DNA from: Faecalibacterium taiwanense
GTDB taxonomy: Bacteria > Bacillota > Clostridia > Oscillospirales > Ruminococcaceae
Assembly (NCBI RefSeq): GCF_036632915.2
Contig: NZ_CP155552.1
Location: 1,178,001-1,242,000 of the forward strand
DNA: 64,000 nucleotides
Direction of reading: 5' to 3'
Shown: piece by piece, positions 16,871 to 24,891 of the stretch
How the letters are laid out: each line of letters opens with the position of its first letter
Numbering within the stretch: position 1 is the first letter of the stretch
Made by a program: the position numbers and the translations under genes
The notes under the pieces: generated by a model
Seen by the model: the letters and a program-made list of their open reading frames with translations, nothing else
Database searches by the model: none
Told to the model about the DNA's origin: nothing

Positions 16871-16914
16871 AGAGTGACAGCGTTTCAGCTTGAAATGCTG
16901 CCACTCTTTTTTGT
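16871..16914 (+). terminator. Terminator after the GH31 gene
   Basis: agagtg-cagc pairs with gctg-ccactct, followed by TTTTTT. Confidence 0.75.
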
Positions 16915-16947
16915 TGTCTATATCACGGATAAAATGGCCATTCCATC

Positions 16948-16976
16948 TTGAAAACAGCGTAAAGATTTATTATAAT
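16948..16976 (+). promoter_or_regulatory. Promoter of the Y-family polymerase operon
   Basis: TTGAAA (16948-16953), 17 nt, TATAAT (16971-16976). No LexA-type box was recognised around it. Confidence 0.75.
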
Positions 16977-17016
16977 AAGATAAATGGTTGTTACTTTTGC
17001 AAAGGAGGGCTGAATC

Positions 17017-18534
17017 ATGGCAGCGCAGCGCACCTATCTGGCAATCGACCTGAAAAGTTTCTATGCCTCGGTGGAGTGCGTAGACCGCCATCTGGACCCT
17101 CTGACCACCAATCTGGTGGTGGCAGATGCCTCCCGCACCGAAAAGACCATTTGCCTTGCGGTGTCGCCCTCCCTGAAAGCTTACAAGATACCCGGCAGAG
17201 CACGGCTGTTTGAAGCCGTTCAGCGGGTGAAAGAGGTCAACGCTCAGCGGCTGCAAACTGCCATCCGGCAGAAAAAGGCGGTCCGGGGAGAGGATGGAAA
17301 ATACCACTTTGCCAGCACCTCTTTTGATGCCAATGCCCTGAACGCAGACCCGGCGCTGGGGCTGAGCTACATCGTTGCGCCGCCCCGGATGCAGCGGTAT
17401 CTGAATGTGTCCACCCAAATCTACAAGACCTACCTCAAATATGTGTCCCCGGCGGATATCTACCCCTACTCCATTGACGAGGTTTTCATTGATGTGACGG
17501 GCTATCTGCCCTATTACCACATGAGCGCCCACGAGCTTGCCATGACCATGGTGCGGGAGGTGCTGTACAACACTGGCATCACCGCAACGGCAGGCATCGG
17601 CACCAACCTCTACCTTGCAAAGCTGGCCATGGATATTGTGGCAAAGCATATCCCGGCGGACAAGGATGGTGTCCGCATTGCAGAGCTGGACGAGCAGTCC
17701 TACCGGTATCTGCTGTGGAACCACAGACCACTGACGGATTTCTGGATGACCGGCCCTGGTACCGTCAAACGGCTGGAAGCCCACGGCATCTACACCATGG
17801 GGGACTTGGCACGGTTTTCCATCCACGGAGAGGATCGCCTGTACGAGATTTTCGGCGTGGATGCGGAAATCCTCATCGACCACGCATGGGGCTATGAACC
17901 CTGCGGTATGGAGCAGATCAAAAGTTACAAGCCCAGCACCAACAGCATCAGCGAGGGACAGGTGCTTTCCACTCCTTATCCGTATGATAAAGCAAAACTC
18001 ATTGTCCGGGAAATGGCAGAAATCTTGATGTTCCGGCTCACCGAAAAGAAGCTGGTGACGGAATCCATCACCTTGGAGATCGGCTACGACCGGGAGAACG
18101 TGGACAAGGGCGGTTATCGTGGTCTGACCCAGACCGACCGCTACGGCAGAACCATCCCCAAGGCAGCTCACGGCACCGTTCGATTTGATGCGCCCACCAA
18201 TCTGGGCAGCACCCTCATCAACGAAAGTGCAAAGCTGTTTGAGCGCATCACCGACCCGGCGCTGACGGTGCGGCGCATCACCATCAATGCCAACAAGGTC
18301 ACGCCGGACGAGGGCTTCTATCAGGTGGACTTTTTCACCGACACCAAGAAGCTGGAAAAGGAGAAAAAACTCCAGCAAGCCATGCTGGGCATCAAGAACA
18401 AGTACGGCAAAAACGCCGTGTTGAAAGCCAGCAGCTACGAAGAGGGTGCCACCATGCGACAGCGCAACGCACAAATCGGCGGGCACAGTGCAGGAGATTC
18501 GGCGGGAGGTTCAGATGGAAAACTACAAAAATAG
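17017..18534 (+). CDS. Y-family DNA polymerase (UmuC/ImpB/UvrX-like)
   Basis: 505 residues. The catalytic motifs are AIDLKSFYASVEC at the N-terminus and YSIDEVFIDVT near residue 150, followed by the helix-hairpin-helix and little-finger regions. It lacks an obvious proofreading domain. Such enzymes copy damaged DNA and are often plasmid- or phage-type in Firmicutes. The ATG at 17017 follows aaaggagg. The YolD-like gene overlaps its 3' end by 20 nt, the usual pairing for UvrX-type polymerases. Confidence 0.9.
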   Translation: MAAQRTYLAIDLKSFYASVECVDRHLDPLTTNLVVADASRTEKTICLAVSPSLKAYKIPGRARLFEAVQRVKEVNAQRLQTAIRQKKAVRGEDGKYHFASTSFDANALNADPALGLSYIVAPPRMQRYLNVSTQIYKTYLKYVSPADIYPYSIDEVFIDVTGYLPYYHMSAHELAMTMVREVLYNTGITATAGIGTNLYLAKLAMDIVAKHIPADKDGVRIAELDEQSYRYLLWNHRPLTDFWMTGPGTVKRLEAHGIYTMGDLARFSIHGEDRLYEIFGVDAEILIDHAWGYEPCGMEQIKSYKPSTNSISEGQVLSTPYPYDKAKLIVREMAEILMFRLTEKKLVTESITLEIGYDRENVDKGGYRGLTQTDRYGRTIPKAAHGTVRFDAPTNLGSTLINESAKLFERITDPALTVRRITINANKVTPDEGFYQVDFFTDTKKLEKEKKLQQAMLGIKNKYGKNAVLKASSYEEGATMRQRNAQIGGHSAGDSAGGSDGKLQK

Positions 18535-19012
18535 CAAAATCGGGCGGGAGACCGCCCAAAAGTACGGGGATATCCTAGAGATGGAACGCCCCAAGACCGA
18601 AGAATCCCTCCGCAAGCACCCCCGCATGACCCTTCAGAACCGTGCCAAGATCTTCTCGCCCTTCTCTCCGCTGCGGGGCTATGACGAGCAGCTTGCCGCA
18701 GAAAAGCAGCGCACCGAGCGGGTGACCAAGCGCATTTTGACCGAGGAAGAAATGTCCGCTCTGTCCGATCGGCTGATGCAGGTCACCAAGGGCATGACCA
18801 TCACGGTGCGGTACTTCAAGGAGGATACCGCTCACCCGGAGGTTCCCGCAGTGGGCAACTACATCACCCTGACCGGAAAAGCAGACCGCATCGACCCGGT
18901 GTTCCGCACCTTGCAGGTGGGCGACACCGTGGTGCCCTTTGAAGATCTTGTGGAGGTCAGCGGGGAGGGTATCATGGACATTGATGTGTATCTGGGCATC
19001 GGGGAAGAATGA
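18515..19012 (+). CDS. YolD-like protein
   Basis: 165 residues. The N-terminal RPKTEESLRKHPRMTLQNRA block and a C-terminal domain (GNYITLTGKADRIDPVFRTL) match YolD-like proteins encoded next to UvrX/UmuC polymerases. The start at 18515 follows gggaggt inside the polymerase gene, giving a 20-nt overlap and tight coupling. Proposed roles in translesion synthesis are indirect. Confidence 0.8.
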   Translation: MENYKNSKIGRETAQKYGDILEMERPKTEESLRKHPRMTLQNRAKIFSPFSPLRGYDEQLAAEKQRTERVTKRILTEEEMSALSDRLMQVTKGMTITVRYFKEDTAHPEVPAVGNYITLTGKADRIDPVFRTLQVGDTVVPFEDLVEVSGEGIMDIDVYLGIGEE

Positions 19013-19109
19013 GATGACAAGAAATGTTGAAAGAGATATTTATGGGACAGTTCTTTCGATAAAATAACCTCAGAAGAAGCAAAACACACTTCGGATGGAG
19101 GAAAATACA

Positions 19110-19322
19110 ATGGCAAACGATGATTACGGCTATTTCGGCAAAGGTGACACGGGCTATGCCCAGTACATGACAGCCTTCAACCGCAACTTCGGTGGCTCGT
19201 CCGGCGGCGGTGGCGGCGGCCACAACAATGGTGGCGGCAGTGGTGGAGACGGAAGCGGCTGCGGCTGCCTCATCGCCATTGCGGTGGTGGTCGTGCTGGT
19301 GCTTATTGCCATGGGAAGCTGA
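19110..19322 (+). CDS. Small glycine-rich membrane protein
   Basis: 70 residues: a polar N-terminus (MANDDYGYFGKGDTGYAQYM), a Gly/Ser/Asn-rich linker, then CGC and one C-terminal transmembrane helix (LIAIAVVVVLVLIAMGS). The start at 19110 lies 8 nt after ggagg; an ATG at 19095 overlaps that site. No known function. It sits alone between the polymerase pair and desulfoferrodoxin. Confidence 0.65.
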   Translation: MANDDYGYFGKGDTGYAQYMTAFNRNFGGSSGGGGGGHNNGGGSGGDGSGCGCLIAIAVVVVLVLIAMGS

Positions 19323-19438
19323 GGGGCATTTCCACAGCACTGGACTGCTTGCGTGACCCGGTCACAGAAAATTTAACTAGGAAATGTTATCATATAGTCA
19401 CAGGAAACACCAACAACATTCCGATGGAGGATTTTAAT

Positions 19439-19816
19439 ATGAAGGCAAAGTTTTATATCTGTGAGCACTGTGGCAACCTGGTCACCACCATCCACAACGC
19501 AGGCGTTCCGCTGGTCTGCTGCGGCGAAAAGATGAAGGAGCTGCTCCCTAACACCGTGGAAGCCAGCGGCGAAAAGCATCTGCCGGTGGCAGAGCTTTCC
19601 GGCAGCACCCTCACGGTTACGGTGGGTGCGGTGGAGCACCCCATGGTGGATGTGCACCACATCCAGTGGCTCTTTGTGGAGACCGAAAACGGCGGACAGC
19701 TCCGCTACCTCGTCCCCGGTCAGGCACCCAAGGCGGTGTTTGAGCTGGGCGGCGAAAAGCCCGTGGCGGTCTACGCTTACTGCAACCTGCATGGTCTGTG
19801 GATGACGAAACTTTAA
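19439..19816 (+). CDS. Desulfoferrodoxin / superoxide reductase (2Fe type)
   Basis: 125 residues. The N-terminal rubredoxin-like centre has CEHCGN and CCGEKM (four Cys). The C-terminal SOR centre ligands are present: His in GEKHLPV, EHPMVDVHHIQW, and the Cys/His pair CNLHGLW. It reduces superoxide to peroxide without making oxygen, which suits an anaerobe. The ATG at 19439 follows gatggagg. A strong terminator follows. Confidence 0.93.
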   Translation: MKAKFYICEHCGNLVTTIHNAGVPLVCCGEKMKELLPNTVEASGEKHLPVAELSGSTLTVTVGAVEHPMVDVHHIQWLFVETENGGQLRYLVPGQAPKAVFELGGEKPVAVYAYCNLHGLWMTKL

Positions 19817-19821
19817 GAAAT

Positions 19822-19866
19822 AAACAGGCTCCTGCCAGTGGTTAAACGCTTGCAGGAGCCTGTTTT
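19822..19866 (+). terminator. Terminator after desulfoferrodoxin
   Basis: aaacaggctcctgc pairs with gcaggagcctgttt, ending in T residues. Confidence 0.85.
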
Positions 19867-19885
19867 GGCGTGCAGCCAGAGGGAT

Positions 19886-19987
19886 GATACCGGTGCATAG
19901 AATCTGTCCCCGGAGAGTTGGAACAAGCCCTCCGGGGACATTTTTGTTTTTCGGAAGCTTTTCCACAAGGGAAAATCATGGTATACT
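19886..19987 (+). repeat. Terminator-promoter cassette, copy 3
   Basis: It contains ccggtgcatagaatc, a terminator at 19905-19946 (TGTCCCCGGAG/CTCCGGGGACA plus T run), TTTTCC at 19959-19964 within TTTTCC-N5-GGAAAA, and an extended -10 TATACT at 19982-19987 after a 17-nt spacer. It drives the oxidoreductase at 20020. Confidence 0.8.
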
Positions 19988-20019
19988 GGACCCAAAGCCA
20001 TAAAATGGGAGGTACCGTT

Positions 20020-21003
20020 ATGAAGTGGGGAATTTTAGCGACCGGCACCATTGCCAAAAAGTTTGCGTCTACGGTGGAACAGATGGGCGCAGAGGGGGAG
20101 CGGATTGTTGCCGTGGGCTCACGGCATCTGGAAAGCGCACAGGCGTTTGCGCAGCAGTACGGCATTCCCCGCTGCTATGACTCCTACGAAGCCCTTGCCG
20201 CCGACCCGGAGGTGGAGGCTATCTACGTTGCCACCCCCAACACCCTGCATTACGAAAACTGCAGGCTCTGCTTGGAGCAGGGCAAGCATGTTTTGTGCGA
20301 AAAACCCTTTACCATCAGCCCGGAGCAGGCACGGGAGCTGTACCGTCTGGCAGAGGAAAAGCACCGCTTTCTCATGGAGGCGTTCTGGATCTGGCTGCTG
20401 CCGCTGTACGACCGCCTGCGCCAGATCCTTACTGCTGGCACCATCGGGGAGCTGAAGCAGATCACCTGTCAGTACGGCTTTGTTGCCTCCGGTGCCCGGA
20501 AGGATCGCAAGTTTGATTCCGGTCTGGGCGGCGGTGCGCTGCTGGATATCGGCATCTACAATCTGGGCTTTCTGCGCATCCTCACCGGACAGGACCCGGA
20601 AAAGGTGGAGACCAAAGAGGTGCACATCAACGAGTACGGCACCGACGATTACAGCCGCCTTGCGCTGACCTACCCCGGCGGCTGCAAAGCGGAGTCGGTC
20701 CAGACCATCGGGCAGGAGCTGGAGCGCAACGCCCGCATCGTTGGCACCAAGGGCAGTATTTTCCTGCCGGATTTCCAGCACGCCGAGACCATGACGCTGG
20801 AAGTGAAGGGCAAAGAGCCGGAGGTCATCCGCTGCCCGGTGGACATCAACGGCTTTGAGTATGAGATCCGGGAAGCAAGCCGCTGCGTCAAACTGGGGCG
20901 TACCGGCAGCGACCGCTACACCCCGCAGGACAGCCTTGCCTTGACCCGCCTGATGTACGACACCCGCATGAGCTGGGGCATGAAGTTTGCGGGTGAGGTG
21001 TAA
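20020..21003 (+). CDS. Gfo/Idh/MocA family oxidoreductase
   Basis: 327 residues. The N-terminal Rossmann motif is WGILATGTIAKKFA; the family catalytic-lysine block is HVLCEKPFTIS near residue 92. The C-terminal substrate domain includes GGGALLDIGIYNLGF. The family acts on sugars or sugar derivatives with NAD(P); the substrate is unknown. The start at 20020 follows gggaggt. It is transcribed from cassette copy 3. Confidence 0.9.
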   Translation: MKWGILATGTIAKKFASTVEQMGAEGERIVAVGSRHLESAQAFAQQYGIPRCYDSYEALAADPEVEAIYVATPNTLHYENCRLCLEQGKHVLCEKPFTISPEQARELYRLAEEKHRFLMEAFWIWLLPLYDRLRQILTAGTIGELKQITCQYGFVASGARKDRKFDSGLGGGALLDIGIYNLGFLRILTGQDPEKVETKEVHINEYGTDDYSRLALTYPGGCKAESVQTIGQELERNARIVGTKGSIFLPDFQHAETMTLEVKGKEPEVIRCPVDINGFEYEIREASRCVKLGRTGSDRYTPQDSLALTRLMYDTRMSWGMKFAGEV

Positions 21004-21010
21004 GCACACA

Positions 21011-21037
21011 CCTTGCCGCAAAGGGCTTTTTGCGTGC
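21011..21037 (+). terminator. Hairpin after the Gfo-type oxidoreductase
   Basis: cgcaaa pairs with tttgcg around agggc-rich loop DNA shortly after the stop; the T-run lies in the right arm. Modest terminator. Confidence 0.4.
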
Positions 21038-21098
21038 GGAGACTATGGCATACGGAAAGCGGCAACTCGGAATTGATATAAAAAAGAAGGACACATAG

Positions 21099-21308
21099 AT
21101 GAAAACAGTGGTTCTTTATAATATTATTTCTTTTATCATCCTCGTTGCTTTGATTTTTGTCTTAAGGATTGTTAGTAAGAGTAATTTAAGACAAAATCAA
21201 CAACTTGTTATTAAAGTCATTGCAACTATTTTAATTGTTTGTGTGATAGCGTTCGTGCTTTTTATTGATGCAATAGCATTTGGCTTTATAGGACCAGTTC
21301 AAGATTAA
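21099..21308 (+). CDS. Small AT-rich membrane protein
   Basis: 69 residues with two hydrophobic helices (about 7-25 and 39-60) joined by a basic, glutamine-rich loop (SKSNLRQNQQL). No known function. A good aagaagga precedes the ATG. Base composition is far more AT-rich than the flanking oxidoreductase genes, pointing to a different origin. A second such gene follows at 21339. Confidence 0.55.
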   Translation: MKTVVLYNIISFIILVALIFVLRIVSKSNLRQNQQLVIKVIATILIVCVIAFVLFIDAIAFGFIGPVQD

Positions 21309-21338
21309 CAATTCCAGTTTGACAAGGAAGTGCTTTGC

Positions 21339-21524
21339 ATGAAAAAGCGTATATCAAGGATTCTCGGTTTAATAATGCTGATTATAGCTATTGCATTTAT
21401 AGTGTTTGCATTGAACCATCCAGAAATGAGTTTTCCTTGGAACAATACCATTACTTGGTTACTGTATGGTTTATATATTCTTGTGACAGTCATGTTGCTT
21501 ATTGCGCCTAAGACGAAGAAGTAA
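21339..21524 (+). CDS. Small AT-rich membrane protein
   Basis: 61 residues: basic start (MKKRISRI), a transmembrane helix, a loop with NHPEMSFPWNNT, and a second helix ending in PKTKK. The start at 21339 lies after aaggaag. No function is recognised. It is immediately upstream of the second copy of the structured repeat, just as the 56-residue membrane gene precedes the first copy. Confidence 0.55.
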   Translation: MKKRISRILGLIMLIIAIAFIVFALNHPEMSFPWNNTITWLLYGLYILVTVMLLIAPKTKK

Positions 21525-21527
21525 ACC

Positions 21528-21633
21528 ATTCGCGTTTGTGGAGCGAAGCAGAACAATGAAAGCCCCAGTGGGGCTTTTAAGTGACAGAACAGTCTTGCGT
21601 AGCAAGATGGAGGGGCCTCGCCCCGACAAGTTC
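21528..21633. repeat. Structured intergenic repeat, copy 2
   Basis: Differs from 5334-5440 by one substitution and by the loop of hairpin 2 (gta instead of ggca); all three stems are intact. Both copies follow a small AT-rich membrane gene. Confidence 0.75.
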
Positions 21634-21684
21634 CAGTTTGCCGGGCAGACGGACATCTGAATAACACAAAATGAGGGAGCAGCC

Positions 21685-22452
21685 ATGGTACTTTATTTTA
21701 CGGGAACCGGCAACAGCCGGTATCTGGCACGGCGTATTGCCGAAGGGTTGGAGATGCCGCTTTACGACCTGAACGCCTGCATCAAGGCAGGGAATACCGC
21801 CCCGGTGCAGACCGGGCGTGACGTGGTGCTGGTCACGCCTACCTACGCATGGCGCATCCCCCGGGTGGTGTCGGAGTGGCTGGGCAAGACCGCGCTGACC
21901 GGGGCAGAGCGCATCTGGTTTGTGATGGATTGTGGCAGCGAAATTGGCAATGCGGCAGGCTATAACCGGCAGCTTGCAGCGCAAAAGCAGCTGCAGTATA
22001 TGGGCACAGCTCAGATCATCATGCCGGAAAACTATATTGCCATGTTCAATGCACCCCGGAAGGAGCAGGCCCGGAGCATCGTGGAGCAGGCAGAGCCTGC
22101 ACTTCAGAAGGTGCTGGCGCAGCTCAAGGCCGGGCGGGAATTTCCTCCGCCGAGAGAGAACCTCTACGACCGCCTTATGAGCGGCCCGGTGAACCCGGTG
22201 TTCTATCGCTTCTTTGTAAAAGCGGATGCCTTCCGGGCAACGGACGCCTGCATCGGCTGCGGTAAATGCGTGGAGTTGTGCCCCTTGAACAACATCCGTC
22301 TGGAAAACGGAAAGCCGGTCTGGGGCAAAAACTGCACCCATTGCATGGCCTGCATCTGCTATTGCCCTAAAGAAGCCATCGAGTACGGCAAAAAGAGCAA
22401 AGGCAAGCCCCGGTATCACTTTGAAGCACTGGAAAAGGAGCAGGACGTGTGA
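21685..22452 (+). CDS. EFR1-type ferredoxin (flavodoxin-like plus 4Fe-4S)
   Basis: 255 residues. The N-terminal flavodoxin-like domain opens LYFTGTGNSRYLA, an FMN-phosphate loop. The C-terminal domain has two 4Fe-4S clusters, CIGCGKCVELCP and CTHCMACICYCP. Such proteins carry low-potential electrons in anaerobes; the partner is unknown. The ATG follows gagggag, just after repeat copy 2. The alpha/beta hydrolase begins 17 nt downstream. Confidence 0.9.
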   Translation: MVLYFTGTGNSRYLARRIAEGLEMPLYDLNACIKAGNTAPVQTGRDVVLVTPTYAWRIPRVVSEWLGKTALTGAERIWFVMDCGSEIGNAAGYNRQLAAQKQLQYMGTAQIIMPENYIAMFNAPRKEQARSIVEQAEPALQKVLAQLKAGREFPPPRENLYDRLMSGPVNPVFYRFFVKADAFRATDACIGCGKCVELCPLNNIRLENGKPVWGKNCTHCMACICYCPKEAIEYGKKSKGKPRYHFEALEKEQDV

Positions 22453-22469
22453 AGGAGAGCGGAAATTAG

Positions 22470-23096
22470 ATGAAGTTTTTGTACTTACATGGGTTGGGAC
22501 AAAAACCAAACAGTTGGGACAGAGTAATAAAAGAAACGAAGGTCTCGGATAGAAGCGCCAGCTTGAGCTTGGCAGAGATGCTGGAAGGAAAAGCGGCCAC
22601 CTATAAGGAGTTGTATACTGCATTCTCAGAAGAGTGCAACAAGGAAAATGATGAAATCGTCTTGTGCGGGCTTTCCTTGGGTGCTGTTCTGGCACTTAAT
22701 TATGCGATAGACCATCCGAATAAAGTAAAGGCACTGGTGTTAATTGCAGCACAATATAAAATGCCTGAAAAGCTATTGAAGTTCCAGAATATGCTGTTTC
22801 GCTTTATGCCGAATACAATGTTCAAGCAATTTGGCTTCAAAAAAGCTGATGTGATCAGCTTGTGCGGTACGATGACGGAATTGGATTTCAGGGATTCATT
22901 ATGTAAGGTGTCCTGTCCGGTATTGATCGTTTGTGGGGAAAAGGACAACGCAAACAAAAAAGCCTCAAAGGAACTTGCCAGTTATTTGAGTGATTCCCAC
23001 TTCCATGAACTTTTGAAAGCGGGTCATGAAGCAAACATAGAATCTCCGGAGGAATTGGCAACAGTGTTACAGGAATTTTATGATAATGTCGAATAA
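22470..23096 (+). CDS. Alpha/beta hydrolase
   Basis: 208 residues. The catalytic triad can be assigned: Ser in CGLSLGAV near residue 72, Asp in CGEKDN, His in KAGHEAN. The N-terminus FLYLHGLGQKPNSW gives the oxyanion region. The natural ester or amide substrate is unknown. Somewhat more AT-rich than its neighbours. It follows the ferredoxin gene by 17 nt, so the two may be co-transcribed. Confidence 0.85.
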   Translation: MKFLYLHGLGQKPNSWDRVIKETKVSDRSASLSLAEMLEGKAATYKELYTAFSEECNKENDEIVLCGLSLGAVLALNYAIDHPNKVKALVLIAAQYKMPEKLLKFQNMLFRFMPNTMFKQFGFKKADVISLCGTMTELDFRDSLCKVSCPVLIVCGEKDNANKKASKELASYLSDSHFHELLKAGHEANIESPEELATVLQEFYDNVE

Positions 23097-23128
23097 ACTA
23101 CGATTCATCAAAGAAAGAGGACTTTAAA

Positions 23129-23518
23129 ATGAACATCGAAGAACGGGCGGCACAGGCTGCCGCATGGAAAGCTACTGGACAGTGCAACTGTGCACAGGCG
23201 GTGATGAAGGCATTTGAGGACAAGCTGCCGGTGGATGCCGACACCCTGATGAAGCTGGGCGCAGGCTATGCCGCCGGCATGGGCTGCATGGAGAGCACCT
23301 GCGGCGCACTGATCGGCGCTGTGATGGTGGCGGGCATCGTCACCGACGGCAAGGGCACACCCCGCATTTCTAAGGAACTGCTGCAAAACTTTCAGGAAAA
23401 GTGCGGTGCTACCATCTGCAAGGATCTGAAGGGGATAGAGAACGGCGCACCGCTGTGCCCGTGCCCGGAGTGCGTCCGCAACGCTGTTCTGGCACTGGGC
23501 GAGGTGCTGGGAGAGTAA
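23129..23518 (+). CDS. C-GCAxxG-C-C family redox-type protein
   Basis: 129 residues with the conserved cysteines of this family: CNCAQAVM, GCMESTCGALIGA (the GCAxxG-like block), CGATICKD and CPCPECV. The family is thought to be redox-active but has no established reaction. The start at 23129 follows agaggac. The next frame, a truncated phosphatase remnant, begins 1 nt past the stop. Confidence 0.85.
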   Translation: MNIEERAAQAAAWKATGQCNCAQAVMKAFEDKLPVDADTLMKLGAGYAAGMGCMESTCGALIGAVMVAGIVTDGKGTPRISKELLQNFQEKCGATICKDLKGIENGAPLCPCPECVRNAVLALGEVLGE

Positions 23519-23519
23519 G

Positions 23520-23596
23520 ATGAAGAAGATCTTGTTTGTTTGCCATGGCAGGATGTGCTGGAGGGTTGCACCGCCCTGCTGGAAGAGCTGCGATAA
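23520..23596 (+). pseudogene. Low-molecular-weight tyrosine phosphatase, internally deleted
   Basis: ATG 23520 opens MKKILFVCHG, the start of LMW-PTP proteins (V-C-x-G-N-x-C-R-S). Right after it, in another frame, comes DVLEGCTALLEEL and TAA at 23594-23596, which is how the family ends. About 130 codons in between are missing. It represents one deletion joining both ends of the gene. Confidence 0.6.
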
Positions 23597-23686
23597 AAGG
23601 GAAAGGGGATGACGAAACGTTATTGCAAGGGCGAACGGTTTGCTGACCTGTCGTTTGCCGGGGAAGTCTTTGATAGCATAAACCTA

Positions 23687-23715
23687 TTGACATGGTGCGA
23701 AAATGGGTTTATACT
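23687..23715 (+). promoter_or_regulatory. Consensus promoter ahead of the cyclase gene
   Basis: TTGACA (23687-23692), 17 nt, TATACT (23710-23715), embedded in a block (gat-gcataaacct-TTGACATG) that recurs at 49560-49605. Confidence 0.8.
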
Positions 23716-23746
23716 ATCCCCAACACAAGGAAGGGAGTGCAGACAG

Positions 23747-23827
23747 ATGAAACATACAGCAGATGCCCAGCACAGACTACCCGGGCGAATGCGCTGCTCC
23801 CAGACAAATTCCCGGCAGACAGACTGA
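23747..23827 (+). CDS. Possible leader peptide, 26 residues
   Basis: ATG 23747 after ggaaggga, 32 nt downstream of the promoter, encodes a polar peptide with four Arg and several Gln/Thr (HRLPGRMRCSQTNSRQTD). It ends 74 nt before the cyclase start. It could be a short leader or a chance frame in a long 5' UTR. Confidence 0.3.
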   Translation: MKHTADAQHRLPGRMRCSQTNSRQTD

Positions 23828-23901
23828 GAAAAAACAGGAAGATGCCGTTGTCTGGGAGAAGTGCCCGAACATACATCGTCACAATAAAAGGAGAACCGAC
23901 A

Positions 23902-24660
23902 ATGGCTGATTATAAACTGTGGAACGCACTGAAGGATGCTAAAAAATATCGCTGGGTGGAACTTTCTCACTCGCTGAACAACGAAAGCCCCTACTGGTCC
24001 GGCATCCCGGAAGGCTCTGTGGAGCTGGCAAAGACCGTGTGGGACTGGGGCAAGCCGGAACTGGAATGCCTGATCCAGACTTTCAAATTCCCCGGACAGT
24101 TTGGTACCCATATCGACTTCCCGGGTCACTTCATCAAGGGCAAAGCACTGTCCGAAAAGTATGATGTGAACGACCTGATTTTCCCGCTGGTGGTCATCGA
24201 TATTTCCCAGCAGGCCAAGAAAGACCCCCGCTATGCTGTGACGGTGGAGGACATCAAGGCCTATGAAGCAAAGTACGGTCCTATCCCGGATGGTGCGCTG
24301 GTGGCTCTGCGCAGCGACTGGTACAAGAAGTGGCCGGATATGGATGCGCTGTCCGGCATCGACGCAGAGGGCAAAGAAAATGCCCCCGGCTGGTCGCTGG
24401 AAGCATTGGAGTATATCTACAAGGTGCGCAATGCCGCCGCCAACGGCCACGAAACGCTGGATACCGATTCCTCTGCGGTGGCGGAGGAAAAGGGCGACCT
24501 TGCCTGCGAGCGCTATGTTCTGGACAACGACAAGCTGCAGGTGGAGGTGCTTGCAAATCTGGATAAAGTTCAGCCTGCCGGTGCGGTGGTCATCGTTTCT
24601 TATCCCCGCATTGAAGGTGCAACTGGTCTGCCTGCGCGGGTCTGGGCTGTTACCGAATAA
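23902..24660 (+). CDS. Cyclase family protein (kynurenine-formamidase-like)
   Basis: 252 residues. The metal motif of the family is clear: FGTHIDFPGHF (HxGTHxDxPxH type), with VELSHSL at the start and a C-terminal active-site region around GHETLDTDS. Members hydrolyse amides or lactone-like bonds; the exact substrate is not evident. The ATG at 23902 follows aaaggag. It has a strong consensus promoter and a 180-nt leader. Confidence 0.85.
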   Translation: MADYKLWNALKDAKKYRWVELSHSLNNESPYWSGIPEGSVELAKTVWDWGKPELECLIQTFKFPGQFGTHIDFPGHFIKGKALSEKYDVNDLIFPLVVIDISQQAKKDPRYAVTVEDIKAYEAKYGPIPDGALVALRSDWYKKWPDMDALSGIDAEGKENAPGWSLEALEYIYKVRNAAANGHETLDTDSSAVAEEKGDLACERYVLDNDKLQVEVLANLDKVQPAGAVVIVSYPRIEGATGLPARVWAVTE

Positions 24661-24662
24661 GA

Positions 24663-24782
24663 GCGGAGAAGTGGGAAAATGTCCTTTCCCCTGCCACCAG
24701 CGCCATGCTGCATAACCTTTCCACCCTTGGCATCAGCCTGCGCAGCATGACAGACCTGTTGGAGCAGAAGTCTTCCCTGTAA
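24663..24782 (+). pseudogene. Possible C-terminal remnant of an unidentified gene
   Basis: A 39-codon open stretch without its own start, beginning 2 nt after the cyclase stop, ends LSTLGISLRSMTDLLEQ...TAA. The composition looks protein-like, but no family is recognised. Confidence 0.25.
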
Positions 24783-24788
24783 AAATGG

Positions 24789-24888
24789 TACGCCGGAGCG
24801 TCCGCAGATGCTCCGGCGTATCGAAATGATAGATCTCCCAGCCAAAAGGAGGCTGCTGCACAAATACTGCGCAGCAGCCTCCTTTTTT
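24789..24888. terminator. Two back-to-back terminators between convergent genes
   Basis: Hairpin one is TACGCCGGAGC/GCTCCGGCGTA (24789-24820). Hairpin two is aaaaggaggctgctgc/gcagcagcctccttttt (24844-24888), with A and T runs on either side so it works in both directions. They serve the cyclase gene (+) and the ferredoxin operon (-). Confidence 0.85.
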
Positions 24889-24891
24889 AGT

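Noticed and set aside
19197..19262. Glycine-codon run as a microsatellite or CRISPR-like repeat
   Set aside because: It is an in-frame Gly-rich linker of a small membrane protein. No regularly spaced repeats exist anywhere in the window, so no CRISPR array.
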